Below are positions 60,123-64,000 of a stretch of DNA of 64,000 nt, piece by piece. The position numbers were made by a program, and so were the translations under genes. The stretch covers positions 86,369,728 through 86,433,727 of the forward strand of contig OZ025241.1 in NCBI GenBank assembly GCA_964019155.1. Direction: 5' to 3'. The stretch comes from Osedax fenrisi. Lineage: Eukaryota; Annelida; Polychaeta; Sabellida; Siboglinidae. Numbering within the stretch: the first letter of the stretch is position 1; each line of letters opens with the position of its first letter. Under the pieces are notes generated by a model. It was not told where the DNA came from, did not search any database, and saw only the letters and a program-made list of their open reading frames with translations.

Positions 60123-60792
60123 TATATATTTATATTTATATACCTATATATGTATTTCTGTTATTTTTATTGGATATTACAATACTACAATTATTTCTAC
60201 TACGATTATTTGAGGGGGTTAGTAATTAGAGAAGGGGATCGGTATTACGCTCATGTGTCCGATTACCGACCCTATATTTATTATTATCAATACATTGATA
60301 TCAAAAATTTAAAATAGCAATAATATTGATTGCTATAATATTACTTTGATTAAAAAATTTCAAATACAATTTGAATAATTAATAAGTTATTATAAATATT
60401 TATTTATGAATCGGTAACTGGAGACGTTTTTCTAGCATATATATATGATGTATCTATAGATATATAGACATATATATAATACAACATAAATCGTCTGTGT
60501 ATCTATAACAATATCAGTATAATATATTAATAATTTGTATTTAATCAATACTATTACATAGTTATTGATAACATATTTGTATCATTTTAATTTTATTTTT
60601 TCAATTTTATATATCACAAAAATTGAGTTCCTTCTATTATCCATGATTCACGTTATACGAATTTATAAATCAATATCGTCTGCGAAAATAAATCAATAAC
60701 ATTTATTTTTAATACAATAAAAAATACATCACATCACCATTATGCATACCTATTTGTACCCATAGAATATGTACTATAGTATCATATAATAC

Positions 60793-60796
<4 letters not shown>

Positions 60797-60845
<49 letters not shown>
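60797..60845. repeat. (TA)n microsatellite
   Basis: Pure TA run. Confidence 0.95.
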
Positions 60846-60847
<2 letters not shown>

Positions 60848-61127
60848 GACGTATTGTGTAAGCGTGCTGAAATGTAACATTAACGGAGTCACATGACCGT
60901 ACACAACACTAATATTAATGAAGTTGAGTGATAATACGTGTAGAACATATATGTGTACTATGTCTAAGTACGATGTGAATACGTAATGTTCATTATACTA
61001 GTGTATGCTTATATATATCCTATAGGTACGCATAGTATTCATAATACTATTGAATTAATATAACTTTCGATTTCAAATGACCATACAAAATATGACTATG
61101 CAAATAATATTAATATATATATTATAT

Positions 61128-61207
61128 ATAGTATAATATAGTATAATATAGTATAATATAGTATAATATAGTATAATATAGTATAATATAGTATAATATA
61201 GTATATA
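61128..61207. repeat. 10-bp tandem repeat gtataatata
   Basis: About eight perfect copies of gtataatata. Confidence 0.95.
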
Positions 61208-61537
61208 TATAGTGTCTATCGATTTCAATGGAATGTATTATATACGATGTATACAATATGACTTTATTCTTTAATACAATATTAATATATACTAATATTT
61301 AATATTATTAATATATTAAATTATAAAAGAGTTTTACATATTTATAATATTTTAATTCTATGAAAGTTATATAATTAAATACGTCATTATTAAAAAAAAG
61401 ATATATACATTTTTTTGAAAATATCACATACAATTTCCCGTAGCAATAAATTCAATGAAGAAGTAGCTACTTATGACCGTTTGACCTTCAGTATTCGTAG
61501 CGTTAATATCACGTGTTAAATCAATAGTAATAACAAC

Positions 61538-61605
61538 GTACATTGTACATGTACGACGTACATTGTACGACGTTATGTACGTCGTACATTGTACGTTGTG
61601 TTATA
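61538..61605. repeat. GTAC-rich palindromic cluster
   Basis: Repeated acgtacattgtac and gtacgacgtac units that are self-complementary. A sister cluster with agtgtacactgtaca lies at 61808-61875. Confidence 0.85.
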
Positions 61606-61807
61606 CTCACATATCAAATTTACAATGTAAGCTTTTACACGGCAATACCTATACAATATTACATAGGATATGTAATGTATGTATGTGATATAAACTCTAG
61701 TGTGACTACTTATTAGATAATCAACGTATGTCGTAGCTATAATGTGATATCGCTTCCTATGTACTCTTGTTACATTGTCCGACAACTCTTTGTGTTTATA
61801 TTGTATA

Positions 61808-61878
61808 ATGTACAATCTACAGTGTACACTGTACACTATACAGTGTACATTGTACAGTGTACAGTGTACATTGTATAT
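61808..61878. repeat. TGTACA-rich palindromic cluster
   Basis: acagtgtacactgtac and cagtgtacattgtac units in both orientations, related to 58432-58520 and 61538-61605. Confidence 0.85.
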
Positions 61879-62029
61879 ACTGACCGCATACTTACAACGA
61901 TGAATAGTGGTGTTATTATTAACCCACCCTGCAGGGTATGACAAGTGTCCGGTTCAACAAGTATGTGTATCATTATAAGTATAGTTATATTAACAAATGA
62001 TGTATACTATGTAATTATGTAAAGGTGTA

Positions 62030-62066
<37 letters not shown>
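62030..62066. repeat. (TA)n microsatellite
   Basis: Pure TA run between AT-rich flanks. Confidence 0.93.
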
Positions 62067-62069
<3 letters not shown>

Positions 62070-62327
62070 GGTGGTATATTATTAGTAATTTATATTATAA
62101 TTAGTTATACAATAGGCATTTCTATTCAACAATAAACCTTTTATTATGTTGTTCACTAAATAGTATTTAGTAAATACCAATCTATCATAATACTGTCATC
62201 TAAATCGACATTATATATAATGTATAGTATACTATAAACTAAATAGAGTTTTGAAGTTATATCTCAAGTTTTCCTATAGCCTATGTATGCATATGAAAGA
62301 TATAAAGTTTGTTGACCATATAGGACT

Positions 62328-62336
62328 ATATATATA

Positions 62337-62406
<70 letters not shown>

Positions 62407-62523
62407 TGTGTGTATGTGTATACATCTAGTATGTGTATATATTCGCTTATGTTTGTATTCCATCCAGCGATGTAAATATATTATTATATCTATTTACATA
62501 GATGAGTCCAACACACACACATA

Positions 62524-62570
<47 letters not shown>

Positions 62571-62605
62571 ATGTGTATGTGAGTGTGTATGTGTGTGTTT
62601 ATGTG
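62328..62605. repeat. (TG)n / (TA)n compound microsatellites
   Basis: TG runs at 62341-62412 and 62560-62600 with a TA run at 62526-62560. The cysteine/valine-rich frame across them is an artefact. Confidence 0.95.
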
Positions 62606-62747
62606 AGTGCACTCACACATGAGTGATATTATTTAACACCATGGTATATGCGTATACATAAGCATATATGTATGTATACGTGTATGTGTACGACACTTAA
62701 TAATTATATTCATTATATAATGTAATGCACATATTAATTATCGTATA

Positions 62748-62845
62748 TATATATATAAATTAATACAAATATACTTGTGGTATATACGTATCATAATTAT
62801 GATACGTATATTCCACAAGTATATTTGTATTAATTTATATATATA
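62748..62845. repeat. 98-bp near-perfect palindrome without spacer
   Basis: Arms 62748-62796 and 62797-62845 are exact inverses except one pair (62781/62812). Centre is tcataa|ttatga. It would extrude as a 49-bp cruciform. No coding. Confidence 0.93.
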
Positions 62846-63444
62846 CTTAAGTGTATCAAATATAAATATATTAAAATAGTGAAATATTATTCATCCATAT
62901 GTATCAAATATTTAGATATATATTCGTAATGTAATATTAGAATAGTTAATAATAAGTATACACTATTTTCATACTCGTGTATTACTCCCCACTATTCGGC
63001 ATGCATGAGCCAAAGCGGTTTGTTATTATATGTAAACCCAATGTTAATTTTTGTACCATGTCGATTAGGGTATCAATTCATATCTATTTTGTCTTCTATA
63101 TTTTTCTATTTATTTATTTTGTTGTTTACATAATAAACTATATATTATTATTATTATAATAATGCCTAAGTTTCCACTTTTGATTTATGTTTGTTACATA
63201 CATATTTATTAAAATATTAAAATATAAATAATCATATTTATAATGAAGTATAATATGTCATTCAAAATTAACTATAAGTGTATACATTTAAATTTGCTAT
63301 GCATTTAAATCATAAGCCTATAGATACCATTATAGAAATAGTATGCCTATAGGCTATATATAGTATTATAGCTAGTATTATAGGCTATATTATAGTATTA
63401 TAATATCCTTATCTATGTGTTATATATTTCTTATTTATATAATC

Positions 63445-63490
63445 GGTCATATGTAGCTCAGTGGAATAGTCACTTGATAGAAAGCATATG
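63445..63490 (+). tRNA. tRNA-like 5' fragment
   Basis: ggtcatatgtagctcagtgg followed by aatagtcacttgatagaaag has a tRNA-like acceptor start and an A-box/D-arm. It stops before a B-box, then TA repeat and a T10 run follow. It is a truncated tRNA gene or SINE head, not a complete tRNA. Confidence 0.45.
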
Positions 63491-63498
63491 TATATATA

Positions 63499-64000
63499 TT
63501 TTTTTTTTCAGACAATGGTTAGTTAATAACCAGAGCCAATTATCCCATTTATTAGCGAAAAAATATTAATAAAAATATGATGAAGTAGGCAAGGGAGAGG
63601 CCAGGTAATTAAGGATTTTACAATAATCCATTGCAGCAGTATTTGCGATAAATATTTAGACTGCCTGTCATGACACGAATTCTGAGTAGGGTAATATCAT
63701 GCTTCCTCAGGCCTAACGAATATAGGTCTTTAGACGTTAGGGATGAGGGTATACCACGCCAGTTCCAACAAGAGGCACTTAGTTTAGCCTGCTTTGCACC
63801 AGTAAGTTGTTTTGCGTAGGAGAGTATTTCAGGTTTGTTATAGTAGTCAGTTTTGTGTCGGTAATTAGTATCGGTATCTATTGTATCAGTTGAGATTTTC
63901 GTATCTATAATATAAACAATGTCATTTCGGTAAGCCAGTAAGTCAGGTTTGCGTAAGCCAAGGTGTGTTCGTATGTGTGGTTCCAGTATAGTTGTAAATT
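63499..64000 (-). mobile_element. R2-like LINE, 3' end (continues past the window)
   Basis: Coding end at 63618, about 110 bases of 3' UTR, then a poly(A) on the minus strand (T10 at 63499-63508). The encoded domain (see next entry) places it among LINEs with a restriction-like endonuclease. Confidence 0.75.
63618..63998 (-). CDS. R2/NeSL-type LINE C-terminus with restriction-like endonuclease, partial
   Basis: 127 uninterrupted codons running off the window. HLGLRKPDLLAYRNDIVYII followed by DTKIST contains the PD...D core of the restriction-like endonuclease (Asp of KPDLL, Asp of IIDTKI, then K of RHKTDYY). SASCWNWRGIPSSLTSKDLY SLGLRKHD and LLRIRVMTGSLNIYRKY match the R2-type C-terminal tail where a WRG motif and RVxTGS follow. 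In R2 elements this domain nicks the target for target-primed reverse transcription. The frame has no stop over its whole visible length, so this copy may be young. The exact clade (R2, NeSL, Hero) is not resolved. Confidence 0.78.
   Translation of the reverse strand, partial: FTTILEPHIRTHLGLRKPDLLAYRNDIVYIIDTKISTDTIDTDTNYRHKTDYYNKPEILSYAKQLTGAKQAKLSASCWNWRGIPSSLTSKDLYSLGLRKHDITLLRIRVMTGSLNIYRKYCCNGLL

Overview
This window reads as animal (metazoan) nuclear DNA, probably from an invertebrate. It is very AT-rich, is broken up by dozens of (TA)n and (ATT)n microsatellites, and is dominated by eukaryotic transposable elements: a Gypsy/CsRn1-type LTR element, RTE-, CR1/L2- and R2-like LINEs, a tRNA-derived SINE, and hAT, pogo-like, TTAA-type and CACTA-like DNA elements. 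The few protein genes stand out as islands of higher GC bounded by splice-like signals. There is no bacterial operon structure, rRNA or CRISPR. I cannot name the species.

Layout. 1-256 is the end of a TTAA-type DNA element. 393-2923 is a decayed hAT transposon (8-bp duplication tatataag) with a smaller hAT MITE nested inside it. 3047-5977 is a young minus-strand Gypsy element set in a (TA)n tract; its gag/pol junction carries a textbook -1 frameshift module (GGGAAAC, 5-nt spacer, 9-bp stem). 6-12 kb is AT-rich filler with a perfect-TIR MITE (9307-9793). 12126-14003 is a second hAT with transposase remnants. 15-32 kb is mostly AT-rich sequence with LINE 3' ends, a GTAGTGGCC-type TIR element (23416-24012), a 167-bp tandem duplication and a Gypsy integrase relic near 30.3-31.0 kb. 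32219-35201 is a 3-kb CACTA-like element with 22-bp subterminal repeats, inserted into a SINE. 37.3-41.3 kb holds two more members of the TTAA family and a fold-back element.

Three host gene loci are supported: a terminal exon of a secreted, heavily N-glycosylated leucine-rich-repeat protein (41725-43308, +); a small single-pass membrane protein of unknown function (45386-45751, +); and a two-exon cytochrome b5-like gene (56736-57760, -) whose second exon supplies the HPGG heme motif. Between the first two lie a hairpin with four AGGTCA half-sites and a 24-bp minisatellite. 47.4-55 kb is LINE territory. 55.9-56.4 kb is a 17-bp satellite. 59-63 kb holds a pogo-like MITE and two very strong palindromes. 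The window ends inside the C-terminus of an R2-like LINE (63618-63998, -) whose tail abuts a tRNA-like fragment.

The genes do not form a pathway. The main biological story is nested mobile DNA in a TA-repeat-rich genome, with a few unrelated host genes between.
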